A stretch of DNA of 64,000 nt from Bathynomus jamesi (GCA_023014485.1 JAJOZX010009480.1:62001-126000), one strand, 5' to 3'; counted from the first letter of the stretch, positions 30,155-43,693 are shown. Translations and numbers: made by a program. The notes: a model not told the origin generated them from the letters alone.

Positions 30155-33100
30155 ATTTAGCTTATTTTTAGATTTAAAAATGAAAATGGGACTATAAATT
30201 AGGTTCTATACGGTTGAATTTTTTTCAAAATATTTAACTGGAATTAGTAATTTTTGGCTACAATATGCTTTAGTTTATGGTTTTGTACAATATATATCGA
30301 AAACTAGACAAAAATCGTCCAAATATTTCACTAAAATTCGATTCTAATGAAATGAAAATTTTGTACCAAAAAGTGATTTTCTCCGTGTTTTGAGCACTTT
30401 TTGTGCATTTTTCTTATGATAAAACATGAACTTATCTTTTTCAATATTTTTCATTCGAATAAGAAACTGTTGATAAAAAACTGCTTTATCTTACTGTTTC
30501 AACTACATAATGCCAAAGTAATACAAAAATCGACGTAAAATTTCATTGAAATGTCGATCGTAGTAAGGCAAAAAATTAATGGAAGAAGTCGATTTTTTCC
30601 ATGTTTTAAGATCCAATTTTTTGAGAATCTTTAATGTAGCCCTAAAATATTGTAAAAGTGAATGAAATTCATGAAATGATATATACCAACAGTAAATACT
30701 ATGCAAATTTTAGCTTAAAAATCGCATCATTTAGCTTATTTTTAGATTTAAAAATGAAAATGGGACTATAAATTAGGTTCTATACGGTTGAATTTTTTTC
30801 AAAATATTTAACTGGAATTAGTAATTTTTGATTACAATAAGCTTTAGTTTATGGTTTTGAACAATATATATCGAAAACTAGACAAAAATCGTTGAAATAT
30901 TTCACTAAAATTCGGTTCTAATGAAATGTAAATTTTGTACCAAAAGTGATTTTCTCCGTGTTTTGAGCACTTTTTGTGCATTTTTCTTATGATAAAACAT
31001 GAATTATCTTTTTCAATATTTTTCATTCGAATAAGAAACTGTTGATAAAAAACTGCTTTATCTTACTGTTTTCAACTATATAATGCCAAAGTAATTGAAA
31101 AATCGACGTAAAATTTCATTGAAATGTCGATCGTAGTAAGGCAAAAAATTAATGGAAGTCGATTTTTTCCATCTTTTAAGATCCAATTTTTAGACAATCT
31201 TTAATGTAGCCCTAAAATATTGTAAAAGTGAATGAAATTCATGAAATGATATATACCAACAGTAAATACTATGCAAATTTTAGCTTAAAAATCGCATCAT
31301 TTAGCTTATTTTTAGATTTAAAAATGAAAATGGGACTATAAATTAGGTTCTATACGGTTGAATTTTTTTTCAAAAAGTGATTTTCTCCGTGTTTTGAGCA
31401 CTTTTTGTGCATTTTTCTTATGATAAAACATGAACTTATCTTTTTCAATATTTTTCATTCGAATAAGAAACTGTTGATAAAAAACTGCTTTATCTTACTG
31501 TTTTCAACTATATAATGCCAAAGTAATTGAAAAATCGACGTAAAATTTCATTGAAATGTCGATCGTAGTAAGGCAAAAAATTAATGGAAGTCGATTTTTT
31601 CCATCTTTTAAGATCCAATTTTTAGACAATCTTTAATGTAGCCCTAAAATATTGTAAAAGTGAATGAAATTCATGAAATGATATATACCAACAGTAAATA
31701 CTATGCAAATTTTAGCTTAAAAATCGCATCATTTAGCTTATTTTTAGATTTAAAAATGAAAATGGGACTATAAATTAGGTTCTATACGGTTGAATTTTTT
31801 TTCAAAAAGTGATTTTCTCCGTGTTTTGAGCACTTTTTGTGCATTTTTCTTATGATAAAACATGAACTTTTTTTTTTCAATATTTTTCATTGGAATAAGA
31901 AACTGTTGATAAAAAACTGCTTTATCTTACTGTTTTCAACTATATAATGCCAAAGTAAATGAAAAATAGACGTAAAATTTCATTGAAATGTCGATCGTAG
32001 TAAGGCAAAAAATTAATGGAAGAAGTCGATTTTTTCCATGTTTTAAGATCCAATTTTTTGACAATCTTTAATGTAGCCCTAAAATATTGTAAAAGTGAAT
32101 GAAATTCATGAAATGATATATACCAACAGTAAATACTATGAAAATTTTAGCTTAAAATCGCAACATTTAGCTTATTTTTCGATTTAAAAATGAAAATGGG
32201 ACTATAAATTAGGTTCTATACGGTTGCATTTTTTTCAAAATATTTAACTGGACTTAGTAATTTTAGTCTATAATATGCTTTAGTTATGGTTTTGTACAAT
32301 ATATATCGAAAACTAGACAAAAATCGTCCAAATATTTCACTAAAATTCGATTCTAATGAAATGAAAATTTTGTACCAAAAGTGATTTTCTCCGTGTTTTG
32401 AGCACTTTTTGTGCATTTTTCTTATGATAAAATATGAACTTATCTTTTTCAATATTTTTCATTCGAATAAGAAACTGTTGTTAAAAAAACTGTTTATCTT
32501 ACTGTTTTCAACTATATAATGCCAAAGTAATACAAAATCGACGTAAATTTCATTGAAATGTCGATCGTAGTAAGGCAAAAAATTAATGGAAGAAGTCGAT
32601 TTTTTCCATGTTTTAAGATCCAATTTTTTGAGAATCTTTAATGTAGCCCTAAAATATTGTAAAAGTGAATGAAATTCATGAAATGATATATACCAACAGT
32701 AAATACTATGCAAATTTTAGCTTAAAAATCGCATCATTAGCTTATTTTTAGATTTAAAAATGAAATGGGACTATAAATTAGGTTCTATACGGTTGAATTT
32801 TTTTCAAAATATTTAACTGGAATTAGTAATTTTTGGCTACAATATGCTTTAGTTTATGGTTTTGTACAATATATATCGAAAACTAGACAAAAATCGTCCA
32901 AATATTCACTAAAATTCGTTCTAATGAAATGAAAATTTTGTACCAAAAAGTGATTTTCTCCGTTTTGAGCACTTTTTGTGCATTTTTCTTATGATAAACA
33001 TGAACTTATCTTTTTCAATATTTTTCACTCGAATAAGAAACTGTTGTTAAAAAACTGCTTTATCTTACTGTTTTCAACTACATAATGCCAAAGTAATACA

Positions 33101-36100
33101 AAAATCGACGTAAAATTTCATTGAAATGTCGATCGTAGTAAGGTAAAAAATTAATGGAAAAGTCGATTTTTTCCATGTTTTAAGATCCAATTTTTTGACA
33201 ATCTTTAATATAGCCCTAAAATATTGTAAAAGTGAATGAAATTCATGAAATGATATATACCAACAGTAAATACTTGCAAATTTAGCTTAAAAATCGCATC
33301 ATTTAGCTTATTTTTAGATTTAAAAATGAAATGGGACTATAAATTAGGTTCTATACGGTTGAATTTTTTCAAAATATTTAACTGGAATTAGTAATTTTGT
33401 TACAATAAGCTTTAGTTTATGTTTTGAACAATATATATCGAAAACTAGACAAAAATCGTTGAAATATTTCACTAAAATTCGGTTCTAATGAAATGTAAAT
33501 TTTGTACCAAAAAGTGATTTCTCCGTGTTTTGAGCACTTTTTGTGCATTTTTCTTATGATAAAACATGAACTTATCTTTTTCAATATTTTTCATTCGAAT
33601 AAGAAACTGTTGATAAAAAACTGCTTTATCTTACTGTTTCAACTATAAATGCCAAAGTAATTGAAAAATCGACGTAAAATTTCATTGAAATGTCGATCGT
33701 AGTAAGGCAAAAAATTAATGGAAGTCGATTTTTTCCATCTTTTAAGATCCAATTTTTAGACAATCTTTAATGTAGCCCTAAAATATTGTAAAGTGAATGA
33801 AATTCATGAAATGATATATACCAACAGTAAATACTATGCAAATTTTAGCTTAAAAATCGCATCATTTAGCTTATTTTTAGATTTAAAAATGAAAATGGGA
33901 CTATAAATTAGGTTCTATACGGTTGAATTTTTTTTCAAAAAGGTGATTTTCTCCGTGTTTTGAGCACTTTTTGTGCATTTTTCTTATGATAAACATGAAC
34001 TTATCTTTTTCAATATTTTTCATTCGAATAAGAAACTGTTGATAAAAAACTGCTTTATCTTACTGTTTTCAACTATATAATGCCAAAGTAATGAAAAATC
34101 GACGTAAAATTTCATTGAAATGTCGATCGTAGTAAGGCAAAAAATTAATGGAAGAAGTCGATTTTTTCCATGTTTTAAGATCCAATTTTTTGACAATCTT
34201 TAATGTAGCCCTAAAATATTGTAAAAGTGAATGAAATTCATGAAATGATATATACCAACAGTAAATACTATGCAAATTTTAGCTTAAAAATCGCATCATT
34301 TAGCTTATTTTTAGATTTAAAAATGAAAATGGGACTATAAATTAGGTTCTATACGGTTGAATTTTTTTCAAAATATTTAACTGGAATTAGTAATTTTTGG
34401 CTACAATATGCTTTAGTTTATGGTTTTGTACAATATATATCGAAAACTAGACAAAAATCGTCCAAATATTTCACTAAAATTCGATTCTAATGAAATGAAA
34501 ATTTTGTACCAAAAAGTGATTTTCTCCGTGTTTTGAGCACTTTTTGTGCATTTTTCTTATGATAAAACATGAACTTATCTTTTTCAATATTTTTCATTCG
34601 AATAAGAAACTGTTGATAAAAAACTGCTTTATCTTACTGTTTTCAACTACATAATGCCAAAGTAATGAAAAATCGACGTAAAATTTCATTGAAATGTCGA
34701 TCGTAGTAAGGCAAAAAATTAATGGAAGAAGTCGATTTTTTCCATGTTTTAAGATCCAATTTTTGACAATCTTTAATGTAGCCCTAAAATATTGTAAAAG
34801 TAATGAAATTCATGAAATGATATATACCAACAGTAAATACTGTGCAAATTTTAGCTTAAAAATCGCATCATTTAGCTTATTTTTAGATTTAAAAATGAAA
34901 TGGGACTATAAATTAGGTTCTATACGGTTGAATTTTTTTCAAAATATTTAACTGGAATTAGTAATTTTTGCTATAATATGCTTTAGTTTATGGTTTTGTA
35001 CAAATATATCGAAAACTAGACAAAAATCGTTGAAATATTTCACTAAAATTCGGTTCTAATGAAATGAAAATTTTGTACCAAAAAGTGATTTTCTCCGTGT
35101 TTTGAGCACTTTTTGTGCATTTTTCTTATGATAAAACATGAACTTATCTTTTTCAATATTTTTCATTCGAATAAGAAACTGTTGTTGAAAAAAACTGCTT
35201 TATCTTACTGTTTTCAACTATATAATCCAAAGTAATACAAAAATCGACGTAAAATTTCATTGAAATGTCGATCGTAGTAAGTCAAAAAATTAATGGAAGT
35301 CGATTTTTTCCATGTTTTAAGATCCAATTTTTAGACAATCTTTAATATAGCCCTAAAATATTGTAAAAGTGAATGAAATTCATGAAATGATATATACCAA
35401 CAGTAAATACTATGCAAATTTTAGCTTAAAAATCGCATCATTTAGCTTATTTTTAGATTTAAAAATGAAAATGGGACTATAAATTAGGTTCTATACGGTT
35501 GAATTTTTTTCAAAATATTTAACTGGAATTAGTAATTTTTGGCTATAATATGCTTTAGTTTATGGTTTTGTACAATATATATCGAAAACTAGACAAAAAT
35601 CGTTGAAATATTTCACTAAAATTCGGTTCTAATGAAATAAAATTTTGTACCAAAAAGTGATTTTCTCCGTGTTTTGAGCACTTTTTGTGCATTTTTCTTA
35701 TAAAACATGAACTTATCTTTTTCAATATTTTTCATTCGAATAAGAAACTGTTGATAAAAAACTGCTTTATCTTACTGTTTTCAACTATATAATGCCAAAG
35801 TAATGAAAAATCGACGTAAAATTTCATTGAAATGTCGATCGTAGTAAGGCAAAAAATTAATGGAAGAAGTCGATTTTTTCCATGTTTTAAGATCCAATTT
35901 TTGACAATCTTTAATGTAGCCCTAAAATATTGTAAAAGTGAATGAAATTCATGAAATGATATATACCAACAGTAAATACTATGCAAATTTTAGCTTAAAA
36001 ATCGCATCATTTAGCTTATTTTTAGATTTAAAAATGAAAATGGGACTATAAATTAGGTTCTATACGGTTGAATTTTTTTCAAAATATTTAACTGGAATTA

Positions 36101-37159
36101 GTAATTTTTGGCTATAATATGCTTTAGTTTATGGTTTTGTACAATATATATCGAAAACTAGACAAAAATCGTCCAAATATTTCACTAAAATTCGATTCTA
36201 ATGAAATGAAAATTTTGTACCAAAAAGTGATTTTCTCCGTGTTTTGAGCACTTTTTGTGCATTTTTCTTATGATAAAATATGAACTTATCTTTTTCAATA
36301 TTTTTCATTCGAATAAGAAACTGTTGTTAAAAAAACTGTTTATCTTACTGTTTTCAACTATATAATGCCAAAGTAATAAAAATCGACGTAAAATTTCATT
36401 GAAATGTCGATCGTAGTAAGGCAAAAAATTAATGGAAGTCGATTTTTTCCATGTTTTAAGATCCAATTTTTTGACAATCTTTAATGTAGCCCTAAAATAT
36501 TGTAAAAGTGAATGAAATTCATGAAATGATATATACCAACAGTAAATACTATGCAAATTTTAGCTTAAAAATCGCATCATTTAGCTTATTTTTAGATTTA
36601 AAAATGAAAATGGGACTATAAATTAGGTTCTATACGGTTGAATTTTTTTCAAAATATTTAACTGGAATTAGTAATTTTTGGCTATAATATGCTTTAGTTT
36701 ATGGTTTTGTACAATATATATCGAAAACTAGACAAAAATCGTTGAAATATTTCACTAAAATTCGGTTCTAATGAAATGAAAATTTTGTACCAAAAAGTGA
36801 TTTTCTCCGTGTTTTGAGCACTTTTTGTGCATTTTTCTTATGATAAAACATGAACTTATCTTTTTCAATATTTTTCATTCGAATAAGAAACTGTTGGTAA
36901 AAAAACTGCTTTATCTTACTGTTTTCAACTATATAATCCCAAAGTAATACAAAAATCGACGTAAAATTTCATTGAAATGTCGATCGCAGTAAGTCAAAAA
37001 ATTAATGGAAAAAGTCGATTTTTTCCATGTTTTAAGATCCAATTTTTAGACAATCTTTAATGTAGCCCTAAAATATTGTGAAAGTGAATGAAATTCATGA
37101 AGTGATATATACCAACAGTAAATACTATGCAAATTTTAGCTTAAAAATCGCATCATTTA
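30155..37159. repeat. Satellite array S3, thirteen monomers
   Basis: Units start at 30155, 30729, 31299 (short), 31731 (short), 32165, 32736, 33301, 33864 (short), 34298, 34870, 35440, 36009 and 36579. Short units are 432-434 bp. Units 30729 and 33301 are the TTACAATAAGC / TTGAACAAT subtype. Unlike the other arrays, the first unit has GGAATTAG and GGCTACAATATGC rather than GGAACTA and TTTTTCGC. The last six units (short, full, GTAAGTC type, full, full, junction unit) match the last six of S4 in order. Several monomers here have scattered single-base losses. Confidence 0.95.
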
Positions 37160-37884
37160 TGTGAAAAAACTGCACTGTTGGAGATTGACCTCAATTAAAC
37201 CTACCTCAATTTCCCAACCCCTAACGCAGGTTAAAATTAATCCAACCTATTAAATTAGGACTCGAGAATCCAGAAATGGTCCGGAGCAAATAGGATGATT
37301 AAAGTCACAGATACAATTCCCACAAATAAAACCATAGAAAATTTACTACGGTTCATGCAATAAATTGGGATATTTGTTAACTGTTAACCGAAAGGTAAAG
37401 TGAAAGAATTGACTCACCTCAGTTGGTCAATGGGATGATGTAGCGTCTTGTAGAGTTAATCTTAAAATCGTAGTCTTCAGTTAAGCTAATTCAAGTAGGC
37501 CTATTCTGGGTACACTAGCCTGTATTGGTTTTTAACTTCAACCTTTGTTTGTCACTATTTCTGTAGTAGTTCGCAAGCCAACTCCGTAATTGTTCCTCTC
37601 TTCATGCGATCAAAAGGAAGAACGAACTGAAGCCAAGGTTCTGGTGTTTGACTTCAGTTTTGTTGGCTGGTTGTTGTTGTCAGTGGGAGATAATCTCACC
37701 GAGCACACCCTTAACCACATAGTAATAAATTACTAATGTGGATATGACCCAGTATGATGAACAATTATTCACATACCTTTGTTAACCATAAATTATTGTA
37801 CATTAAAGAGACTACCAAATCTATTTCCTCTGAGGACCACTTCTGCTCTCTCTCAACCACCCTCCCAATATCCTAAATTTCATA
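37160..37884 (-). repeat. 3' LTR, copy D
   Basis: 725 bp; one G is missing (AAATTGGGATATT against AAATTGGGGATATT elsewhere). Confidence 0.93.
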
Positions 37885-38190
37885 TACTGGGGGGCCCGGA
37901 AAGAAAAATTTGAATGCTAAGCATCAATTTTTCTCCTACATAAAGATAATTGTTGTAATGTTAGTGGCATTGAAACCACCAATTGCCTGTGTTATATCCT
38001 CATTCCTTTATAAAAGAAATGTAGCATTTATAAATCCTCATTAAGAAGAAGAATAAGAGGTTTCATCCACAGAATGAAAATAAATATAGTTCTCACTATG
38101 AAGATTAAGTAAAGAGAAAGAATATAGGTCTAGCTAAATTAGTTATAAGTACAATCGTGTAAAAGTAGCTATCCTTTGAAAATGAAACAT
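37885..38190 (-). other. 3' non-coding region, copy D
   Basis: 306 bp, same as in copy C. No env, no adjacent polypurine tract in sense orientation. Confidence 0.7.
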
Positions 38191-41100
38191 TTACAATTCC
38201 CCAGCATTAATTTTTTGTTGTAAAAAGCTCCTGGCTTTTAAGGCTGTGTGGCGCTGAGGCCTTGTATAAGTTAAACTCGTTGTTGTGCGCGTTACCACAC
38301 CAGTTGTTAAAGGTTGAGAGAAAGTTCGTACGGAATCATAAGCTTTTGTTTGAGAAACTGGATAACTAGTTTCTATCTTAGGTTCTGTTAAACAGATAGT
38401 AGGCCCAGACTCCAGTGGGTATAATAGAGAAATGTCCCTAGTAGTCTCCCCAGTAGCAGTCTTGAGTCTAACTACCCTTGTCACCCTGTCCTCTCCTGGT
38501 TTGAGTTCCAAAACTCTACCAAGAGACCAGTATTGTCGTGATACACTGTCGTGAATCAACACAATGTCACCTACTTTAATAGTGTTTGTCCAGTTTTTGT
38601 TTGTCAAGTGTTTGTGTCTTTCTCTAAGACTTGTAAGGTACTCATCAGTCCAGCGTTTAACAAAATGAGTCTTAATGTCAGTCAAATGTCTGAATTTTGT
38701 CTGAAGTTCACTGTGTTCTTGAGACCAATCAGGATCATCCAATGAAATTGATTTGTCAGGCAACAAGCGAGTTTGTTCACCTTTCATCAAATGATTGGGC
38801 GTTAATGCTTCTAAATCATTTATGTTGTCACTCACATAAGTGAGTGGCCTATTGTTTAACACACTTTCAATCTCAGCTAAGAAAGTGAGCAGTGTAAATA
38901 ATTGTATTTGTTTCCTGCCAATTGCTTTCTTTAAGCAATTCTTGACAGTTTGAATGTTCCTCTCCCAGATAGAGCCATACCATGGGGAGGCAACAGGAAT
39001 ATATTTCCATGTAATGTTTAAGCTATTCAAAGAGAGTTGAGCAGTTTCAGTTTGTAAAAGTTCACTAATTATTTGTTCACCAGCTTTGAAATAAGTGGCA
39101 TTATCTGTCCAAATTGTTTTAGGTACTGAATGTTGTGCACAAAATCTCTTAAAGACGGCAACAAATGATTCTGCTGTAAGATCTCCAACAACATCCAGAT
39201 AAACTGCTCGTGATGCAGGACACGTGAATAGTACGATGTAAATTTTTATTTCGATGTTGTTAACCCCCACAGTTACAGCCCCTGTATAATCTATGTCTAC
39301 AGTTTCAAATGGTCTGTTAAGAGTAACTCGCTCTTTTGGCAAATCAGGTGGATCTGTTTTTTTGTAGGGTCTCGAGTGAATCCTTTTACATGTTATACAG
39401 TTATTAAGAACTGTTTTTACTGTTACTCTGCCTTTTGGTACCCAGTAAGTTTTCCTTAAGGTTGCTAATGTCTGAGGTACCCCCATGTGATGGATTTCAT
39501 TATGTACATGTCTAATAATTAGGGTGGTAAGGTGATTGTATCTGGGAAGCAAAATTGGACATTTAGCTGGATAAGCTAATTTTGACTTATTTAGTCTTCC
39601 CCTACACCTAAGAAGACCATCTTCATCCCTGAACAAGTTCAGATCTATGACTGCTGAAGGTAAAGATTCTTTGTATTGTTTACCAAAAGTTAAAAATTCT
39701 AACTCTCTCTTATATTCTAAATGTTGAACATGAGTGATCCAGTAATTGGTAGCAACTTCTGTGAATGTTGTTTCATCTTTCTTTAAATATTTGTTTATCT
39801 TTATCAAACAGTTGTGTATAAACTTCAAGCAGTAATTTGTAACCCTAATGAGTTTGTTGAAGTCTGAGTACTTCTCATAATTAAGAAATGGCTCTATGGT
39901 GTCAGCTGACATTGTATTGTTTGATGTTAGATTAGCTGGCTCAGTAGGCCACTGCTCTGGATGAGATATCCATTTTGGTCCACTGAACCATGCTTTGTTG
40001 GTCTTCAACAATTTATAGGATAAACCTCTAGTGATGAAATCTGCTGGATTTTGTTTTGTTGGAATATATTTGAAATACATGTTCAGAGTTTTATTAGCAT
40101 CAGCTATTTCTTTTACTCTGTTTCTGACAAAGATATTTTTGCAGCTTAAGCTATCATGTTGTATCCACGACAAACATATCTGACTATCTAGCCAAACATA
40201 TGTGTCAGTGATATTTACATCATAATAGGTATCTTTTAAGAAGGATATGATCTTAACTGCCAGTGAAGCTGACAAAAGTTCCAATTGTGGTATTGTTTTA
40301 CTGGGTTTAATGGGTGCAACCTTCCCCTTAGCATAAACTAAATTACTTTCCTCATGACTTACAAGGTAAGCACAACACCCATAAGCATGAGTACTTGCAT
40401 CAGCAAATACATGCAGAGATTGAAGCTTTTCCCTAAATCCAGTAGTTCTGGGAACTTTTATGTTCTGTATTTTATTTAAATCAGAAGCTAACCTTTTCCA
40501 GTATTTTTTATCTTGATTTGGAATTGGATCATCCCAACCTAGACTTTGATTCCAAAGTTTTTTAATAAAAACTCTAGATCTAATTGTGGCAGGAAGGAAT
40601 AGACCCATTGGATCAAATATTTTAGATGATTCTGAGAGTATTTGTCTTTTAGTGTCAGCTTCTAAATTGAGTTGAAACTCTTTAGTACAGATTGAATCAT
40701 GTTTATTAGAAGATGAATCCAAGTACCATGTCATGCCCAAGGTTTTAACTTTGTCTGTAGGTTCAGTGAGACCCTTACCATCACACATGATTTTTTGGTT
40801 CAAACCCTCATCACTTGAGATCCACTCTCTTAATTCAAAATTACCCTGACTCATGATGTCTTGAGCTGAGCCATAGATCTCAAATAATTCAGGCTGAGTA
40901 GAAGTGGAGCCTATTAGATTATCAACATAGAAGTAGTGTTTTAAGAAATCTATGGTGAAAGAATTCTCAAATGTATTTAAATGGTGTTTCAGAGTTAAAG
41001 CTAATAGACTAGGTGAACAATTAGCACCAAAAAGAATAACATTGAATCTGTATGTGACAAATCCTTTGTTTAAATCATGAGGGTCTTTAAACCATAAGAA

Positions 41101-41781
41101 TCTGAGTTGATCCTTATCACTGTCATTCTTTAGATGAATTCTTAAAAATGCTTTAGAGATGTCACTCTGTAATGCATGTTCATCTAACCGGAACCTCAGC
41201 AAGATTTTTACAAGGTCAGAAATTAAATTTGGACCCTCTATAAGGCAATCATTTAAACTATGTTTGTTGGAATCATTGAGGCTACAGTTGTAAACAACCC
41301 TGAGTTTTGTCGTCGGTGCATTTTGTCTGTAAACACCTCTATGGGTTAAGTAATGACAACCTTCCTTTTTAAAAGGATTAGTTGTAACTTGTTCAATAAA
41401 CCCTTTTTGTAAATGTTCTTTAAAAACATCATTATACATTTGAATCTTGTTGTCTGCCCTAAGTTTTTGTATTACTTTATATAAATGACCTTTAGCAACT
41501 TTAAGATTATCTGTTAAGGTAGGACAGTTTGTTTTCCAGGGTAGTTCAACTAAATAATGATTGTTTTTGTATTCAATTGTGTTTTCAAAATATTCTGCCA
41601 TTAATTGATCTTCATCTGAATGAATAGTGTCATAAATGCCTACAGATTCCAGCAACCATAGTTGTTGTAGCCCTTCATCTAAAGTTTCATCAGAAATGGG
41701 AGAATTTAAATTATTTGTTATAGCAGTGTTTAAATTATTAACATTTTTACAAGAGTTTTGCAAAACTGTGTTCAAACACAT
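38191..41781 (-). CDS. pol: pol, intact (1,196 codons), copy D
   Basis: Same length and domain order as pol of copy C (23301-26891), and I see no residue difference between the two. RT with YVDN, RNase H, integrase with H2C2 finger and D, D, E residues, and the DUF5641-like end are all present. It shares the C-type residues 649 (Asn) and 829 (Asp, two residues before the first integrase catalytic Asp). The six-codon open stretch and TGA upstream are unchanged. With gag and protease of this copy damaged, pol could act only in trans, if at all. Confidence 0.94.
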   Translation of the reverse strand: MCLNTVLQNSCKNVNNLNTAITNNLNSPISDETLDEGLQQLWLLESVGIYDTIHSDEDQLMAEYFENTIEYKNNHYLVELPWKTNCPTLTDNLKVAKGHLYKVIQKLRADNKIQMYNDVFKEHLQKGFIEQVTTNPFKKEGCHYLTHRGVYRQNAPTTKLRVVYNCSLNDSNKHSLNDCLIEGPNLISDLVKILLRFRLDEHALQSDISKAFLRIHLKNDSDKDQLRFLWFKDPHDLNKGFVTYRFNVILFGANCSPSLLALTLKHHLNTFENSFTIDFLKHYFYVDNLIGSTSTQPELFEIYGSAQDIMSQGNFELREWISSDEGLNQKIMCDGKGLTEPTDKVKTLGMTWYLDSSSNKHDSICTKEFQLNLEADTKRQILSESSKIFDPMGLFLPATIRSRVFIKKLWNQSLGWDDPIPNQDKKYWKRLASDLNKIQNIKVPRTTGFREKLQSLHVFADASTHAYGCCAYLVSHEESNLVYAKGKVAPIKPSKTIPQLELLSASLAVKIISFLKDTYYDVNITDTYVWLDSQICLSWIQHDSLSCKNIFVRNRVKEIADANKTLNMYFKYIPTKQNPADFITRGLSYKLLKTNKAWFSGPKWISHPEQWPTEPANLTSNNTMSADTIEPFLNYEKYSDFNKLIRVTNYCLKFIHNCLIKINKYLKKDETTFTEVATNYWITHVQHLEYKRELEFLTFGKQYKESLPSAVIDLNLFRDEDGLLRCRGRLNKSKLAYPAKCPILLPRYNHLTTLIIRHVHNEIHHMGVPQTLATLRKTYWVPKGRVTVKTVLNNCITCKRIHSRPYKKTDPPDLPKERVTLNRPFETVDIDYTGAVTVGVNNIEIKIYIVLFTCPASRAVYLDVVGDLTAESFVAVFKRFCAQHSVPKTIWTDNATYFKAGEQIISELLQTETAQLSLNSLNITWKYIPVASPWYGSIWERNIQTVKNCLKKAIGRKQIQLFTLLTFLAEIESVLNNRPLTYVSDNINDLEALTPNHLMKGEQTRLLPDKSISLDDPDWSQEHSELQTKFRHLTDIKTHFVKRWTDEYLTSLRERHKHLTNKNWTNTIKVGDIVLIHDSVSRQYWSLGRVLELKPGEDRVTRVVRLKTATGETTRDISLLYPLESGPTICLTEPKIETSYPVSQTKAYDSVRTFSQPLTTGVVTRTTTSLTYTRPQRHTALKARSFLQQKINAGEL

Positions 41782-41799
41782 GCTATCTGGTGAGCTTAG

Positions 41800-42307
41800 T
41801 CATAAAGACTGTTCTTGTTTATTATCCAAATTATATTTGGTTAAATCTCCTAAGGGTGCTATACCCAGTGGTGTGTTGATGGCTATTCCATCTCCAATTT
41901 TAACTATACCTCTTTGAATAAGGTGAATATAGTCAGCTCCCAATAACATTTGTATATTATCCACTATATTGTTTTTAATGTACCTATCTGCTATTACATG
42001 ATGTTTCTTCAATTCTTTAATTGTCTGACTCAGTTTAGGGACTACAAGTTGATCTTGTCCTACATGTTTAACAATAACAGCTTTTAAATTATGAGTTTGG
42101 TTTTCTAGGTCCAGTCCCAGTTCAACTGTCTCATAGTTAGTTTTTTCTGAGTTATCATTAACAAAAGATGTTAAACAGAGTTCTTGTTTATTACTTTTAG
42201 GTATTAAGTCTAATTTATTTATCAAGGATTGACTGACAAATGTTTGTTTGTGAACAAGAATCTATGAGACATCTAATGGGAGTAGTACCTCCTTTGTTGA
42301 TCTTGTC
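41800..42307 (-). pseudogene. pro: Aspartic protease frame, copy D, frameshifted
   Basis: Same region as the other protease frames, but with one extra T (TGTTTGTTTGTG at 42241-42252 against TGTTTGTTGTG). The insertion falls a few codons after the active-site Asp. The LIDSC block and the downstream LLGAD block are therefore in different frames. Confidence 0.8.
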
Positions 42308-43693
42308 CTACATGTTTAACAATAACAGCTTTTAAATTATGAGTTTGGTTTTCTAGGTCCAGTCCCAGTTCAACTGTCTCATAGTTAGTTTTTTCTGAGT
42401 TATCATTAACAAAAGATGTTAAACAGAGTTCTTGTTTATTACTTTTACAATCTTTTTTATGATGTCCTGTCCCAGTACATTTCTTGCAAAGATTAAGCTC
42501 TTCACAACGTTTAGATCTAGAATTAAAGTTATTAAATTTAGTACATCTTGTACTACTGTGTTCATTACTGGAACAAAATTTACAGTATGGAGTGTAATCC
42601 TTTTTTGTTGCAATATTAAAATTTTGCAAAGTTGGTGTTTTAGTCTCAGAGTTTTGTTCTTGAAAATGGGCTTTATCTTTATGAGTCTCAGAAGTGGCAG
42701 GCAAAGATGAACTTTTACTTTTATAAATTGATAATACAGTAGGAAATTCAGACCTCAATTCATCTAAAGTCGGATAAATGTCTACTGTCTTACGTTGAAA
42801 AATCTCCCTAACCTGTGGTGGCAAACACTCAAATACAATAGCTTGAATAAACCAGGCAGATTCTTTTAAATTTATTTTGTTATTTGTAAGTTGGCCCAGA
42901 GTTGATTCAAAAGAACAGTAAAATTCATAAATACTATTGTAATTATCTTTACATGGCTTCATTTGTTTAAGTTTAAGAGCAAGTTCATAAATTATTTCTG
43001 CTCTATTAATATAATTTCTTTTTAAAAGATCTATTGCTACTGCATATGAGCTACCAATAACAGGCAAGAATTCAACTAATTTGAGAGCAGGTCCTTTAAG
43101 GTAATTTAGTAAATAACTGAGTTTATCCACTTCAGAAATATAGTCTTTACTCCCAATGAGGCTATCAAATTTCTCATAAAATGACTGAAACTGGGTTCTG
43201 TCACCTTCAAAGTTTGGAACTTGTAAAGTAGGTAACCTTGCTTTTAATTCAGTTTGTTCAGAATTATGCCGAACAGAGGAATTCATCAAAGCATTAGCAA
43301 AGCTTTGATTCATATTCATTTCTTGTTGTAAGGTTAACGTGTTATTTGAGTTTGAAGTTCATCTATATAACTGTCTACCTCACCTAAGTAGGCCTCATTT
43401 TCTATTAATAGTGATGTTAAATCATCAGTTGATAGTAAATTATCATCTTCAATTTCTGATCTTATTTCCTCATCAATTATTATGATTTCACTTTTTATTC
43501 GATCTACTGTGTTTAAGACTCTTTCAAAATCAGCCTTTGAAGGAGTAGATTTTCTTCTAAAGTCATTAAGTGACCTAGTAATTACACCCTTTCTCACAGC
43601 CTTTTTCTTTTTAAGGGCTATTAATTTAGAATTTGTGTTGGGTTTAGCCCTAGGCCTATCTGTATTGTTTGTTTCTTTATCAGCCATTGTCAA
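42273..43693 (-). pseudogene. gag: gag, copy D, one-base frameshift
   Basis: From the ATG at 43693 the frame matches gag for about 117 codons, then a lost T near 43341 (GTGTTATTTG against GTGTTTATTTG) ends it at 43334. The rest, from DUF1759 through both zinc knuckles to 42273, is open in the other frame. An internal ATG (43319, MNMNQSF) could start a 348-codon product lacking the basic N-terminus. Confidence 0.9.

Noticed and set aside
30844..31026. Other short frames in satellite (for example 30844-31026, 32216-32452, 34694-34951, 45166-45399, 50444-50632)
   Set aside because: Chance frames in AT-rich repeat DNA, present only in single monomers, with no family resemblance.
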